Below are positions 12,201-22,793 of a stretch of DNA of 64,000 nucleotides, piece after piece. Origin of the DNA: Ciona savignyi (Eukaryota; Chordata; Ascidiacea; Phlebobranchia; Cionidae); assembly GCA_000149265.1 (NCBI GenBank), contig CH003021.1:1498908-1562907 (forward strand). The letters run 5' to 3'. The translations under genes and the position numbers were made by a program. The notes beneath the pieces are model-generated. The model had not been told where the DNA came from, searched no databases, and saw nothing but the letters and a program-made list of their open reading frames with translations. Positions within the stretch are counted from its first letter, which is position 1; every line of letters begins with the position of its first letter.

Positions 12201-14708
12201 GCCATACTAATTAAAGGTCTTGTTAGTTTCTGCTTACAGTGGACAGGCAAACATTTTGTTTCATCTAGTTGTTTCAAAGATGAATATTCTATCCTATCCT
12301 ATCCTAGTTACCCATTTGACTGGTTTGCTTTGGTCCCTTACAATATTGACCAATTATGTTGAAACTTTCAGGTAAGTTATCACATAGACTGATGACTAAT
12401 CTGTGTAGTTGTGGTCTTCACTGCAGTTAACAGTGAAAAAGAAATCTTTTAATCAAAAGGTCATATAGAATACGACATTGATGTTTTATCACTGTAAATG
12501 GGAAAAGAATTGTTATTGCATAAATAATTTTTGCATTATCTTAAAACCACAGTCATCATGGTGGTCTTCCTAGGTTTAGCACTTTGCAACTCATTGCCTT
12601 AATCCAAGGGGTTCTAGAGTATCCAATTTAAACTAAAATTTACTAAACATACAACATACTACACCAGGTGCACCATGCACGAGGCAACAATTACATTTGT
12701 TTAATTCAATTGATCTGCACACTAAGTTAAACATTATTATCCTTTCTAAATTGCGACTTGTTCACCAACCGATATCAATTAATTCTGTGTTAATGTGTGA
12801 CAAAAAGTGTCTGCTCATTTTGAAGACATGTTTACAATTTTTAATCTAGAATATGGACATACTGACCATTATAATGACATTAACAATTACTATTACATTT
12901 TTCCAGTTGAATAGCTAGTCTAGTTTAGTTTATTTTTTGTTTCCACGATGAAAACATAAATCAGGATTTTTGAAAAAAAAATGGAAAACGGGAAAAAACG
13001 GCAAAACGACAGTCGTTAGAACACGTCTAAAAAACAAGCCATAAATTATTAAAATCCGATAAAATTAGACGTGGCCGCTAAATCCAAATAAAAAAAATAA
13101 ATAAGATAACACTAAGCCTCGAAGAAAAGTGTGCGGTAAAGAGACCCTGTGCAATGGGGGAGTCATCTTTAGGAGAAGGGGTGGCCTGGAAAGTAGAGGC
13201 CACAGTGGAAAAAGAAAAACCCCAAAAATGAAATTCCACTAAAAAGTTTCAAGCTAATTGGATTAGTTCTTTCGCCGGCCGTTTGGCTATAAAGCTGTAG
13301 AAACAAAACTGGATGTTAGCTAGATGGTTGTGTTCTTGGAAAAGACACTTACCAGACATAGCTCCTACCCTTAAACTAAATTAAGTCTTCATCATATACA
13401 TCACACTGTGATAGTAACACCTCTTTTCTTTTCTTGTTAACCAGGATAAAACATGAATATCCTGTCCCATCACTCCGAAAACAAAAAAAGCATAGAAATT
13501 GTTGAATGTGTTGTTTCTTTTTTCTTTATATCGGTAATTTAAACTCGTTGCATTTTTTCACTCGCGCCACTCAGTCTACATTAAGAAAAACGGTTTTAAA
13601 ATCTTTAACGGTGTTTCCAGAAGTGAGAATTATTGTTGAAGAAAAGAAATTAGTATCGACATGACTAATAAGTCGGAAAGTATTACAGATAAACATTACG
13701 ATAGTTTCTCGACGGCGAGAAACAATATGACATGCGATGCTGTAGTATTTACAAATGAACATTCCGATGCCATAATGCGACATTGCCGAATGATAGTAAT
13801 ACACTTACACTGAAATTTCTTCGGAGTTGCAAAGAATGGCACGACAATTTGGAACGTGACGAAAGCGAATTACAACTTGACGTTGTGTCGCAATTGGATC
13901 GTGCAATTGGAAAAGGAATGACATTGAGCCGAAGTTGTGTTATGGGGATATCAGTAATTGCAGTTATCTTGATTATGTCGATAATGAAGTGGGTTTCCTT
14001 GTGTTTAAATGGTGTTAAAAAGAGTGGCAACAGGAAATGCGGCATGAAAAATGCAGTAGACGTGGCCGAGAAAAACTATTTGGACTCCGAAATTTTTGCT
14101 GTATTGCGTCACACTCTCGTTGAAATGGTTGACAGTGTATTATTCAAAAGATATTGATGCCTCGGTGAAGAAACCATGGTGGTTTGTGATAAATTTTGTC
14201 TTTGACCCTGGGGCTTATCTCGGGTGGGACCAGTTAATGCGATGAACTGGTTCGGATTACAGAAGTTTTTCGATTTTTCAAGGACGTTCAGGCAACCATC
14301 GTACCGTAATGAAGATTTGTGTTACATCGAGCTAATATATTATTTTTTTTGTGATAAGGGAGAGTTTTTTTGAAGTTGGGAGACGCTTCAAAAATTTTAT
14401 ATTTCTATGAGGTGCTATAATGTCTGTCGTTTTTGCCGTTGTTCTCTCTAGTTTGACTGGTAGTGGTAATATGATAATTGGCTTGTGTTAAAATATGTTC
14501 ATTCGTGAGCACAAAATCATTTTTATTCTTTATCATTTAACCTTTAAAAAATTGACAGGTGTTCTGCGCATACAGCAGTGCAGAGACCAATAACAGAACC
14601 TGTGTTTCTGCGGATCAACTAAAGAAAGCAAGCCAACATAACAAGTTTACGAAACAAAGACCTCCTCCTTTCCCATTCTACTTCTCCCATACAAAAATAA
14701 AATACTAG
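230..14708 (+). CDS. EF-hand calcium-binding protein of unknown function (5' part outside window)
   Basis: Thirteen exons join in phase: 230-306, 379-513, 2857-3000, 3460-3531, 6048-6165, 6300-6460, 6518-6661, 8566-8720, 8813-8887, 11302-11332 (weak), 11756-11880, 12056-12184, 14559-14708 (TAG stop), about 505 residues. The exon at 2857 starts FKEAFDLFDNN and carries a canonical EF loop (DNNGGGTIDALE); a second loop (DKDGNGEIDFDE) is split across the 3000/3460 intron. Both keep the acidic residues at loop positions 1, 9 and 12, so calcium binding is likely. After the EF pair comes a basic segment with no domain I recognise, an RRKRK stretch, and a tail ending YFSHTKIKY. The first exon opens with an acceptor, not a start codon, so the gene begins upstream. 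The exon 9/10 junction is uncertain: donors at 8887 or near 8861 and acceptors at 11296 or 11301 are possible. Intron 9 contains the gypsy insertion; the last intron contains another reading frame. Confidence 0.75.
3148..3393 (+). repeat. tRNA-derived SINE, copy 1
   Basis: The head has tRNA-like A-box (GGTCTAACGGTTAAGTG) and B-box-like (GGTTGAAGGTGCGAAAC) segments. It is followed by a conserved body (CTAGTCGGTTGTGTCCTTGG, then a stretch ending CCCATTCACGGG) and a CCTATCCTATCC tail. The same unit recurs several times in this window on both strands. It lies in an intron of the EF-hand gene. Reading frames across it are not real genes. Confidence 0.85.
3727..4506 (-). mobile_element. piggyBac-like element, longer degraded copy with transposase N-terminus relic
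   Basis: This is the reverse complement of most of the element at 36218-36894: the block near 3745 (CTATTGATGTAAGCATGAT) matches the other copy's right end, and 4430-4510 matches its left end. The outer palindrome is lost, but AAGGG followed by TTAA remains at 4503-4510. Unlike the short copy it keeps an interior (about 4020-4215) absent there. A minus-strand frame over 4091-4285 contains RYSDEEAALLLADSESG then a serine/acidic run, which resembles the acidic N-terminal region of piggyBac-type transposases. Relationship between copies is seen directly; the transposase reading is inference. Confidence 0.6.
6836..7823. mobile_element. Non-autonomous hAT element, copy A (988 bp)
   Basis: Terminal inverted repeats begin TAGGGATGCACAAACTAGAA and end with the reverse complement (GTTTGTGCATCCCTA). 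The element is flanked by a perfect 8-bp direct repeat GTGTCAAC (6828-6835 and 7824-7831). An 8-bp duplication with TAGGG...CCCTA ends is the hallmark of hAT transposons. No transposase frame is present. It inserted into another repeat family (see 7824-8265) inside an intron of the EF-hand gene. Confidence 0.9.
7824..8265 (+). repeat. Member of the GTGTCAACCA repeat family, split by the hAT element
   Basis: Starts GTGTCAACCATGTGTTTAAC and contains segments shared with 32660-33370 (TTGCTGTATTTTATAC-like, GGGTCCCTGAGGTAAC, CATTCCAGAAAGTTTTA) and, inverted, with 59000-60468. It ends near GTCAAGCGTTTGACGAAAAA. No coding capacity was seen. The family's replication class is unknown to me. Confidence 0.6.
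8909..9123 (+). repeat. 5' LTR of the gypsy element
   Basis: 215 bp, TG...CA ends, followed immediately by the primer-binding-like sequence TGGTGTCAGGAG. It pairs with 10995-11209 at near identity. Confidence 0.93.
9187..10690 (+). pseudogene. Gag-protease frame fused to an integrase tail (frameshifted)
   Basis: The capsid-like N-terminal half (MAEAQGPRRLCNLPVEVNFS) is open from 9187 to 9528 in one frame; the continuation (from about 9485 to 10690) is in another. The natural join lies near 9480-9490 at an AGAG, where a two-base insertion would explain the shift. The second part has two zinc knuckles (CSYCGRDHPHRKC and CSNCGIRNHFASNC; only the second has canonical CX2CX4HX4C spacing) and a retropepsin motif (VKLDTGSEANVIP). 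Near 10440 the protease domain gives way in frame to a basic tail with a KHWKKAIVTGQRHEHRTYTV segment that looks like the C-terminal region of a gypsy integrase. The element cannot move by itself. Confidence 0.85.
10995..11209 (+). repeat. 3' LTR of the gypsy element
   Basis: 215 bp copy of 8909-9123 with one visible substitution, preceded by the purine-rich AAAAAGGGGGA tract. Confidence 0.93.
11510..11695 (-). repeat. Fragment of the GTGTCAACCA repeat family
   Basis: AACTAGGGAACCCATTAGTTTCTG through the CACATGGTTG end resembles 18760-18955 closely (AACTTAGGAACCCATCAGT, ... CCACGTGGTTGACACTCTC). Both appear to be shortened copies of the family seen at 59000-60468. Function unknown. Confidence 0.4.
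13263..13475 (+). repeat. Degenerate SINE fragment
   Basis: Recognisable pieces: AGCTAGATGGTTGTGTTCTTGG, a CATATACATCACACTG body segment and GATAAAACATGAATATCCTG at the end. It matches the SINE body but the head is eroded. It lies in the last intron of the EF-hand gene. Confidence 0.5.
13661..14245 (+). pseudogene. Broken reading frame in last intron of EF-hand gene; faint Bcl-2-family resemblance
   Basis: Three abutting open segments in three frames cover about 190 codons without an obvious intron: 13661-13813 (starts MTNKSESITDKHY), 13759-14157, and about 14140-14245. In the middle segment FLRSCKEWHDNLERD fits the BH3 spacing (hydrophobic-x3-hydrophobic-x2-hydrophobic-x-Asp-x-Leu), and DRAIGKGMTLSRSCVMGI resembles a BH1 region, followed by a hydrophobic helix. 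The last segment reads PWWFVINFVF then DPGAYLGWDQLM, like a BH2 GW motif. A one-base change in an AAAA run near 14146 would link the last two. The tryptophan-glycine-arginine core of BH1 is not conserved, so the family call is tentative. It may be a pseudogene, a gene with sequencing errors, or a coincidence. Confidence 0.35.
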
Positions 14709-14765
14709 CATTTTTTGGAACCCCAATACACAACTGTGTGTGTAAAACCACAATTAGATTTTCGT

Positions 14766-15040
14766 CCGACCCGATGGTCTAGCGGTTAAGTGCGTCGCCT
14801 TTCAATCGAAAGGTTGCAGGTGCGAAACTGGTCGCTAGCTAGTCGGTTGTGTCCTTGGGCAAGGCACTTTACGGGCATTGCCTGAACCCAGCGGATTAAT
14901 GGGTTCTACCAAATTGAAGGAACGTGTCTATCATATACAACACACTGCAATAGCGCGAGGTGATCTGACGATTGCCCGTGTGATAACCCCCTAGGTTTTC
15001 CCATTCACGGGGATAAACATGAATATCCTATCCTATCCTA
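14766..15040 (+). repeat. tRNA-derived SINE, copy 2 (well preserved)
   Basis: Full structure: CCGACCCGATGGTCTAGCGG head, B-box-like GGTTGCAGGTGCGAAAC, body CTAGCTAGTCGGTTGTGTCC, and tail TCCTATCCTATCCTA. It sits just after the EF-hand gene stop codon at 14708. Confidence 0.88.
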
Positions 15041-15244
15041 TGCTTTATGTTTGTAAAACTCCCCTAAGGTACTTAATATAATATTGGTTTAGATAAATCT
15101 TAATTTGGCAGGGTTATTAATGAAGGTTCTGAGGATCATTTCAGATTTTTACCCAGGCAAAACGTATTTCCGATTTGGCCTGAGCTATGGTTTCAAATCT
15201 GAAATGTCGCCAGCTTTTTAGTATAAAACAGTCGTCAAAGTAAA

Positions 15245-16320
15245 AACTAGAGAGTGTCAACCACTTGTTAACCACCACTGTTTTTAAAAACCTTTTGAGT
15301 GCGCGCTTAATGTTTCTGCATACGGAAATGGTCGGGTGTTCCGATTGCTTAATCACCCTTGGTATATATGGGTATATGGTAACTAATAGGTACGCACCCG
15401 ACTGACCAATTCAAACTTGATATCTATATTTCTAAATGTAACGAACCAGTTATTTGCCGATCGTCAAATCGTTTAATAAGACACGGCTAAGTAATTTCGA
15501 ATCGGTAATTTCATTTTAGAATATATTCCCGAACCATCAATTGCACGTTTGTATATTTCAATTTGAAATATATGTTAAATGTTTTTTTTCCAACGATCGA
15601 ACGACTTGTTTTAAGATATTGGTTTCTACTAGTCACCTTTTGGCTAACCGCCCTGTGCGCAATCACTGTAAGCCAACTATCCTACAGCTTCTAGACTTAG
15701 TTTTATGACGGCAGGAACTTTTGGACACTCAAGTTATTTCACCATAACTAGTCAATCCCCCCAGCAGCCGTTCAAGCGCTATATGCCCCAAAAAGCTAAT
15801 TTCTTAAAAAAAACGTTTTGGTTTTTAACGTTTCAGGAGAATTTCCCTGGATTTATTACCCAAAATTTTGTTTTCTGCATATGTTGTCTTACAAATGTCA
15901 AATTTTCATTGCGATTCTATTATTTCTTTTGGTAGATATCGGGGCGACATTGCATGCTTGTCACAATTATGATTTGAGAACAAAATCTTATTTTAAGGGT
16001 ATTTCCTTAGGAAATATTTTTAGTTCTTCTAAATGTTAAATCAGTAGCTAATGCACTAACATTGCACTAAATCTGATAAAAATTGTAGCAGCTGTTTAAT
16101 CGCTATAATGCTCTAAAAGCTATTTTTTAAAACAAAATCCCTTTTTGTTTTTTAACCCCCCAGGGGAATTTCCCTGGATTATCACCTAAAATTGTGGTTT
16201 TTGCATATCTAGACCATGTTTTCTAACAGATGGCTAAGTTTCATTACGATTCCATTATTCCCTTTGGACATGCCGGGGCGACATGCTATTGCAGTTGACA
16301 AAAAACGGACAAAAACAATA
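15245..16320 (+). repeat. GTGTCAACCA repeat family copy with ~300-400 bp internal modules
   Basis: Begins AGAGTGTCAACCACTTGTTA. Two modules with the same order of motifs follow (about 15770-15960 and 16090-16290): AGCGCTATATGCCC-like, a TTTTGGTTTTTAAC-like stretch, GGGAATTTCCCTGG, then a GCATATCTAGACC-like stretch and CATTATTCCCTTTGG. The same modules recur at 33080-33310 and, inverted, at 59150-60050. No protein was recognised in it. Confidence 0.55.
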
Positions 16321-16982
16321 TATGTCCCATTTTTCCAAATGAGACCCATAGTTAGGCAAGTCTACCGATATTGAGTGTACGGAGAAATCTGCACAATCTG
16401 ATACCCAGAAACTATTCATTCCCAGTAAAATTGGCCGGTGCGTCAACATTCTCTGGACTTTCAAAAAATATTATAACAAATTTCGCTGCAAAGACGTAAT
16501 CACACTATACCTTGGTTAAAATCAAGAGAACTTTGGTTTTAGACAAGTTAGGTTGGAGCCCGCTCAATAAGATTTATTTACTTGCGTAAGCCAGCAGATA
16601 CATTTTAACCCAGTCTTTTACGTTGAGCACACTGTCTTCTACTGTAACCGACTGTTGAAAAAAAAACGATTTTCCCGTGTTGCAAAAAAGTTTTGCCGAT
16701 TGCCTATACAAAAAAGTTTGGAAAAGTGTAATTAGAAAAAATTGCTCATAACAAATAGTTTTGCCAACTGTAAAAGTGTAAGATCAAAATCAGAGCAATG
16801 AACGAGCGAAAATTGACACTTTCAAGGAGTAAACTATCAGTTTAATAAATGAGTTTCAATAGCACAATTAAGTTCATGATTTATAGGATAAAATCGATTC
16901 AATTACTTTTTTAATTTATATACCCTCCGAAAGGCAGCTGAATAAAACGATGGATCCCCTGGGTCCACTGCAATTCCTTTCT

Positions 16983-19900
16983 TTATTTTTCCGTCGATAC
17001 ACGCTCGTGCTGTGTAACAATTACATAGTAACTCCAATAAATCAAGTTAAAAAGTAAGAAAATTATCAGATATCCGACACGAAAGATTCTGTCCAAACAT
17101 GCTGCTTCTCTTCTCTTCGATCGAATGCAACAATAATATGTTGACAGTCTTGTAGTCTTAGACTAAAACAATTGAGGAGTTAGCATTGGGGGTAGGTTGT
17201 TCATGTTCATAACCCACCTTGCCTGGTTTAGATTTGGATTGTTGTTGTTCGTTTCTTTGAGTCATCATGTAATTCAAAACACAATACTCAAGGACAGTTG
17301 AAAATACGAACAAGAAACAAGCCCACAAATAAATGTCCATGGCAGTAAGGTAGGAGACCTATGACAAAATTAATTTTGATGTAAACTTATTATATTATGG
17401 TTTACATTTACTGGATCGCGTAAATACCTTTGGTAAGGAAGACTTTAGACCAGCAATTATAGTTGATATGGTAAGCACGGAAGTCACGCCTGAATATGAA
17501 AATGGCACATTCTTGGTTTGACTTCTGAACAAGTATGTTTGTATACGCTAGCCTAGCAGATTTAAACACGAAACCAATATCTTACCTAATGCGACACGAG
17601 CGGGGACGGATCTGGGATCGACCCACATTCCCAAACCAGCCAAGAAAACCATCGCCATTGCTGGGAAATAAGATTGAAAGAACACTGACAAGAGGTAGCG
17701 TTTTAACTCGAAGCTCACGGATAACGTACAATGCATCACACCTGAGACAATTATAATGTTGTTTCATATAAAAATTGGATTCTATAAAGAAAATTGTTTA
17801 TCCCTTTTCATCATGCATTATAATCAAAGATATCACATGGAACTGCTGAGTACACATGATCATTTTTTCAAACTCCGTGCATGCTATCACTATTTGTGGG
17901 TTCCCTTTGAATCCGAAGGGAACACATATTGATTTCACTCTGTTTATTTTTTCTTTTGAAAAAAAAACAGGCAGTCCATATCGCCAGATTATTGGCATAA
18001 AGGGGTATATCCAATCAAGTTAAAACTTTCAGGAATTTTAACTGACAAGCTCTTAATAAGGGGGGCTATTTTGGACCATTATTGTCTTTATCGGCGATAT
18101 TTCCTGATTAGACATAGGAATATTCAGTTTAAGTTTGTAAGAAAGTAATATATGAACAACACGAATCAGAAAAATGAAAATAGAATTTAAATTAAAATCC
18201 CTAAAATAGAATAGGCTTAACCAATTATAATTACAATGTTATTAAGCGTATAAATGTGGTTGAAAAAAAACAAAACCAAGATAAATATAACATACAAAAT
18301 GTAAATACAAACAAAAAAGTTGCGATTGTACAATACATATCTTTAACCCTTTACTGGGAAATTTCCTATACCCACCCTATTCCCCATACCCACCTTAAAC
18401 CGTTTTCCGGGAAACCTCCATCACTTAACCGCACTCAAACCACTAATTTGTCCCCATAATAAAAGGAATAAAATAAACTAATGAGTTAAACTTGTCAGAA
18501 GTTTTAGTTATTATGTATTATATATACAGTGACTAATTGTGAACAAATCATAACAGAGAAACTCCCACCGAGCCCAAGAATATTAGCACATCCACCATTT
18601 TCTCTCATTTTATGCATTTTATTGTCGTATAAAATACATTAATTAAAATTTTTCCGAAAAGCTCGCAATGACATAAGTTGATCTTCTTGTTTCTATTGTC
18701 GTTTTCTAGTATACCTACGTAAATACTTTATTTGGAAAACATGGTTATTAAATGGATAGGTAACTTAGGAACCCATCAGTTTCTACTTGCAGATACAAAC
18801 GTTATATACACTTTATTTAAGACATGCCAAAGGTGATAAGGTAGACATGGAAACTGATCGTTTCTGCATGCAGAAAAGGTAGCGTGCGCTCAACAGGGTT
18901 TATAAAAATATTGGTGGATACCACGTGGTTGACACTCTCTAGTTAGGATCTGTAAATACTTACGAGGAAATCCTTTAAACGCCGGCACGCTGATATTTTT
19001 AGAGTGAAACTGGTGATGTATCAATTGAAATTTTGGCATATTTTTTACAAGTCTGGCATCCATGAAAAGATGTTCACTATTATTCCGCGGAGACCAACGT
19101 AAAGTCAATTCTTTGCTGCTGTAACCCACTGCAGAATTATGAACTTTTATATTCCTTGTTTACTTTTATTTTGCAGGACGTCTAAAATAGCATATCTTAA
19201 AAATAATTTCATATAATCTTAATGTCTTACAAAAAATTTGTCAAGCCCAGTGCTTTTGCAATTTTTTACTACTATATCTTATTCATGGTGCAGTATATAG
19301 CAAAAGAAGACTTACAACTTTGAAACGACAGAGTACAGTTCTCCATATCCAGGGGAAAGTTGTACAAGTTCATCTGACAAGCAACTGTAGTGGTTATTCT
19401 GTGAAAAAAAAAATATTTATATACGCGAGCAAGCTTCATTAATATGTGTCTTCCGAACAACAATGCCTACTTTAAAGAATATAGGATCGTCCCATCTGTA
19501 AATATTCTGAGTACGACGTTATCAACTGTGGTTTTGTGTATAAATGAACTCTTTGAGCCAACTATGTACAAATCTATGGATGAAAAGTGGTCATCCAAAA
19601 TGTGTTTCAAATATTATGAATCGAACATTACACCTGGAACCCAAAGTTTATCGATGAGTCTACTAGGTAAGACGACACTGTCGTTAATGCTGCCTGCAAA
19701 ACGCAGTCGTCGATCGCGCCAGGTTTCATGCATGCACAGAGTGAATGTCAAATCCTGAAATAGAAAAATCCACCATTGCTTGCATTTTTGATTTACCTTA
19801 CCATGTAAGATGAACCAACCATATTTTTTTCCGATATGTCTGTAATACTTTCAATCATTAAGGCCAACTGTACATGCGTAGGGCGATCTGGAATATTAAC

Positions 19901-20460
19901 ACAACGTTCATAAAAAGTGTATTCAGGAAAAGTGAAGATGTTCAGTTTTATATCCCAAAGCTTGTGATTTTACGACGAGCATATACTAGTAGACGCAAAA
20001 TCACCTCCATCCTCACTGGGTCGTAGACTCAATTCGTAGTTGTGACGACGAAACGTTTCTTCGAATTGCCGGCTTAACGCGTTCCCATGAATATCCTTTC
20101 CAAGGCTTGCACGGCCGTGAGCTGCATTTTTGTATGAGTTAAGTTAAATTAGCATTTTATCCTGTATAACCAGTGACAATTAAATCGACACGAATGGTAT
20201 TCTGGGTAACACGTATAATAAGCTTCGGATATTAACTTATGCTTATTTCATATAACAGAAAATATGTGTACCACCGGGAAGCGGTACCTCGTGCCCACAT
20301 TTAGATTACCAAAGATAGATATATAACAGTATATTTTACTATGCAATGTAAAACTTACTATTTCGTGGCCGTTGTGTTATTTTTCGTCTTGCAAAAATTT
20401 CCTTGGTATTGATACAGAAGAAAATAACTCTGAATTGAAGCGTATGAATTAAAAAATGTC
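16983..20460 (-). CDS. Cys-loop ligand-gated ion channel subunit (GABA-A/glycine receptor-like, anion type)
   Basis: Exons, in coding order: about 20359-20460 (uncertain, signal-peptide-like), 20005-20121, 19802-19887, 19634-19754, 19471-19573, 19316-19398, 18964-19128, 17586-17741, 17428-17489, 17218-17358, 16983-17162 (stop); phases agree. The extracellular part has MHETWRDRRLRF and LIDKLWVPDLYIV (typical of GABA-A/glycine subunits) and a Cys-loop with 13 residues between cysteines containing FPLDMENC. Membrane region: TM1 in FFQSYFPAMAMVFLAGLG, VPARVALGVTSVLT before and into TM2 (the PAR anion-selectivity signature), SLPKVSYLTAMDIYLW into TM3, a short cytoplasmic loop of about 50 residues, and TM4 near LIIFLLFNLIYWSYYVI. 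The second extracellular cysteine pair of glycine receptors is not seen, favouring a GABA-A-like subunit. The start codon was not established; a tiny 55-bp intron precedes TM4. Confidence 0.88.
18760..18955 (-). repeat. Fragment of the GTGTCAACCA repeat family in a receptor intron
   Basis: Read on the minus strand it begins AGAGAGTGTCAACCACGTGG and ends near ACTGATGGGTTCCTAAG. It is close to 11510-11695. It lies between the TM1 exon and the post-Cys-loop exon of the receptor gene. Confidence 0.45.
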
Positions 20461-22793
20461 TTTGTTTCTGATGCACATTTACTTACACAATAATGTCAGC
20501 TTTTAAACCCAACATACCGGTTCGTGCAATCTAACAAAACTCCTTTAAACACACTTTACCTGTAGAATTACAACAAAACACATTTCAACCAACAGCTTTT
20601 ATGTGGTAACCAACATGGCTCTTTGGTGGTTTACATTGTTTTGCTTTTCTAAACCAGCGCGAATTCACTTCGACGCCACCGATTCTGATTACACCTAATA
20701 AACTAAAATGGAAATATACCTATATGCCGATTTTAAACTAATTAAGTCGACTTAAGACGACATCTTCATTGGACGGTTGCGGTGATTTCTGATTCGGCTC
20801 TGGTCCTCGCCATTTTTCGCAATGAACAAGTTCATTTTCTTGCCTTTAATTTGGGTCCACTGAAGTCGATTGTAATTACATCAGTGCAATGGGTCGTGTA
20901 ATTAAAAAATTACCGGCAAGATAAACAATAAGAATTATTTATTATTGCCCGTGGAGCTATTTTTTTAGTACTAAGGAACTGTCCAATTTAAAATAAAATT
21001 TTAAAAGATGGTTCGTAACACTTTTTAATTACTTAAAGAAAAATTTGGAAAAAAACACTCCTGAAACAGGTGATCACTATGATTTTACGCTCCATTTTAT
21101 CAAGATAGAGTTCACTTTTGTTAAACATTTACAGGTTTTAACTATGTATATACGTAAAGCTGTCGAAATTTAGAGTAAACCTCTTAAAAGGAAGATCTTA
21201 CTATATACAAAAGAACGACCATATTTTGTATTTTCGGGGGCGATATTTCTTGTTATTCGATTTAATCAGAATTAATTGCACATTTCAAATCCAAATCCTA
21301 AGGTGAACATTCATATCCTATCCTTTACGACAATCGGCTTTATTAAAGAGTTTATCAAAGAATAATTGACTTAATTTATGGATTCCTCATTGCCAATCAT
21401 TGCATTTCAATCACATAGTACATGATTTTGCTGTTTCCATTTTTGATTTAGCAGTGTTGTGTTATTATTGCAATAATTTTTGTCTTAAAAGTGAAATATT
21501 AAATCACGTAGCTTTTTCCAGGACGCTTTTGTAGGTTACTTGAAATAATATGATTTATTTAGGGTCAAAATTTTAGATATGTCAAATTTTGTTCCCTTCA
21601 CCGCGCTGTTCGGATACTTTACTAGCTTCTCATCAGGTGTCTTCAGAACAAAGTTTATGCCCTAAAAACAGTTCGAAAGAGCTCCCGTTAAAAACAAACC
21701 ATCAATTTGGTTTCCCGATAGGCCCACACCTGTTGGATAATGGACAACCAGCTTTCTCGAACCAACAACCGACAGTGAGCCTATAGTCAATTATAGCAGT
21801 CTTAGCAATTAATTTTCTGGTATGTAACAGAAAAGCAATGCGTATCCCAAGATCTAAGACAGTTAGATATGCAAATAAAAGCGCCAAAACTGCATTTTGG
21901 AGCAGCGACAAATGCTAAAACATAAGGAGCAAATACGAATAAAGTGTTGCTGTTAGGTGATCAAGAAATAATGTCACAGAAATAAAAATAAGCAGAAGAA
22001 ATAACATCTCGTCCGATTTTTATTAAGAAATATTAATTTAAATTAAGAACACTCGATTTTTCTTCCGATGGATAACGGTCATAAAATCGCAACAACACCA
22101 AACACAGTAGAGTAAAATAGACATCTATGAACACCATAACAAAATGACTTCTAAAAGCAGGTTCGGTTTAATTTTATTTTTTTCATATCGTATTAGAATT
22201 AGGTGTCGTTTGGGCGAAACTGTGAAAATTTCGTTGAATTTGGTCAACTGTTTCGTGTCAAAAAATCAGTGGAAAACCCTCATTGTCTGCTCAAATAAAT
22301 CTGGTCTTAAATTACTACAGGTTTGCTTGTAACCCCAACCCTTTAAGGTTTAAGCGATGGCACAATTGATATTTTGGTCTTCTTTGTTTTAAACGTTTAT
22401 AAAAATATACTTTGCTAATCCGAATTAAATAATTTATTTTGATATTCATAAATTGTTCTAATGTAAGATTACTTACGCCAAGATTTCACTTTGGATTACA
22501 AGGTTTAGTATAGTAATATGGCATATGAATATGAAAGTTATAATCCGTAAATTAAAAAACTTTTGGGTAAAAATTTCAAATTGGTTTCGAAAATGACATT
22601 TGAAAAAAGATCCATGGTTATTCGATCTGCTAAACTAAATCTGGTGCCATATTGTGCTTGAAGTATTCATATAAGAAGAATTTTGTTTGTTTTTAAGCGT
22701 AAAATAAATGCTTGCAAGGTTAAAATGAAACAGCAGCTAATGTTATTGTGACATAAAATTAATATGTTATTTAATCTTTTTAAGTAGATAAGC
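20461..22793. other. Gap between receptor and GINS2 genes; no gene recognised
   Basis: AT-rich sequence with only short frames that show no domain. A fragment near 21300-21330 (GAACATTCATATCCTATCC) looks like a SINE tail. The missing first exon and promoter of the receptor could be here. The stretch just before 22794 is pyrimidine-rich (TTTAATCTTTTTAAG), compatible with a trans-splice acceptor, which tunicates use, but this is inference. Confidence 0.4.

Noticed and set aside
13100..13240. snRNA-like stretch (GAGACCCTGTGCAATGGGGG)
   Set aside because: No Sm site, promoter element or fold that I could support.
14766..14850. Functional tRNA gene in the SINE head
   Set aside because: A- and B-box-like stretches are present, but the B box (GGTTGCAGGTGCGAAAC) departs from GGTTCGAATCC and no cloverleaf closes; the SINE body continues directly.
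21589..21786. Protein of 65 codons between receptor and GINS2
   Set aside because: No domain, no splice partner, ordinary composition for chance frames.
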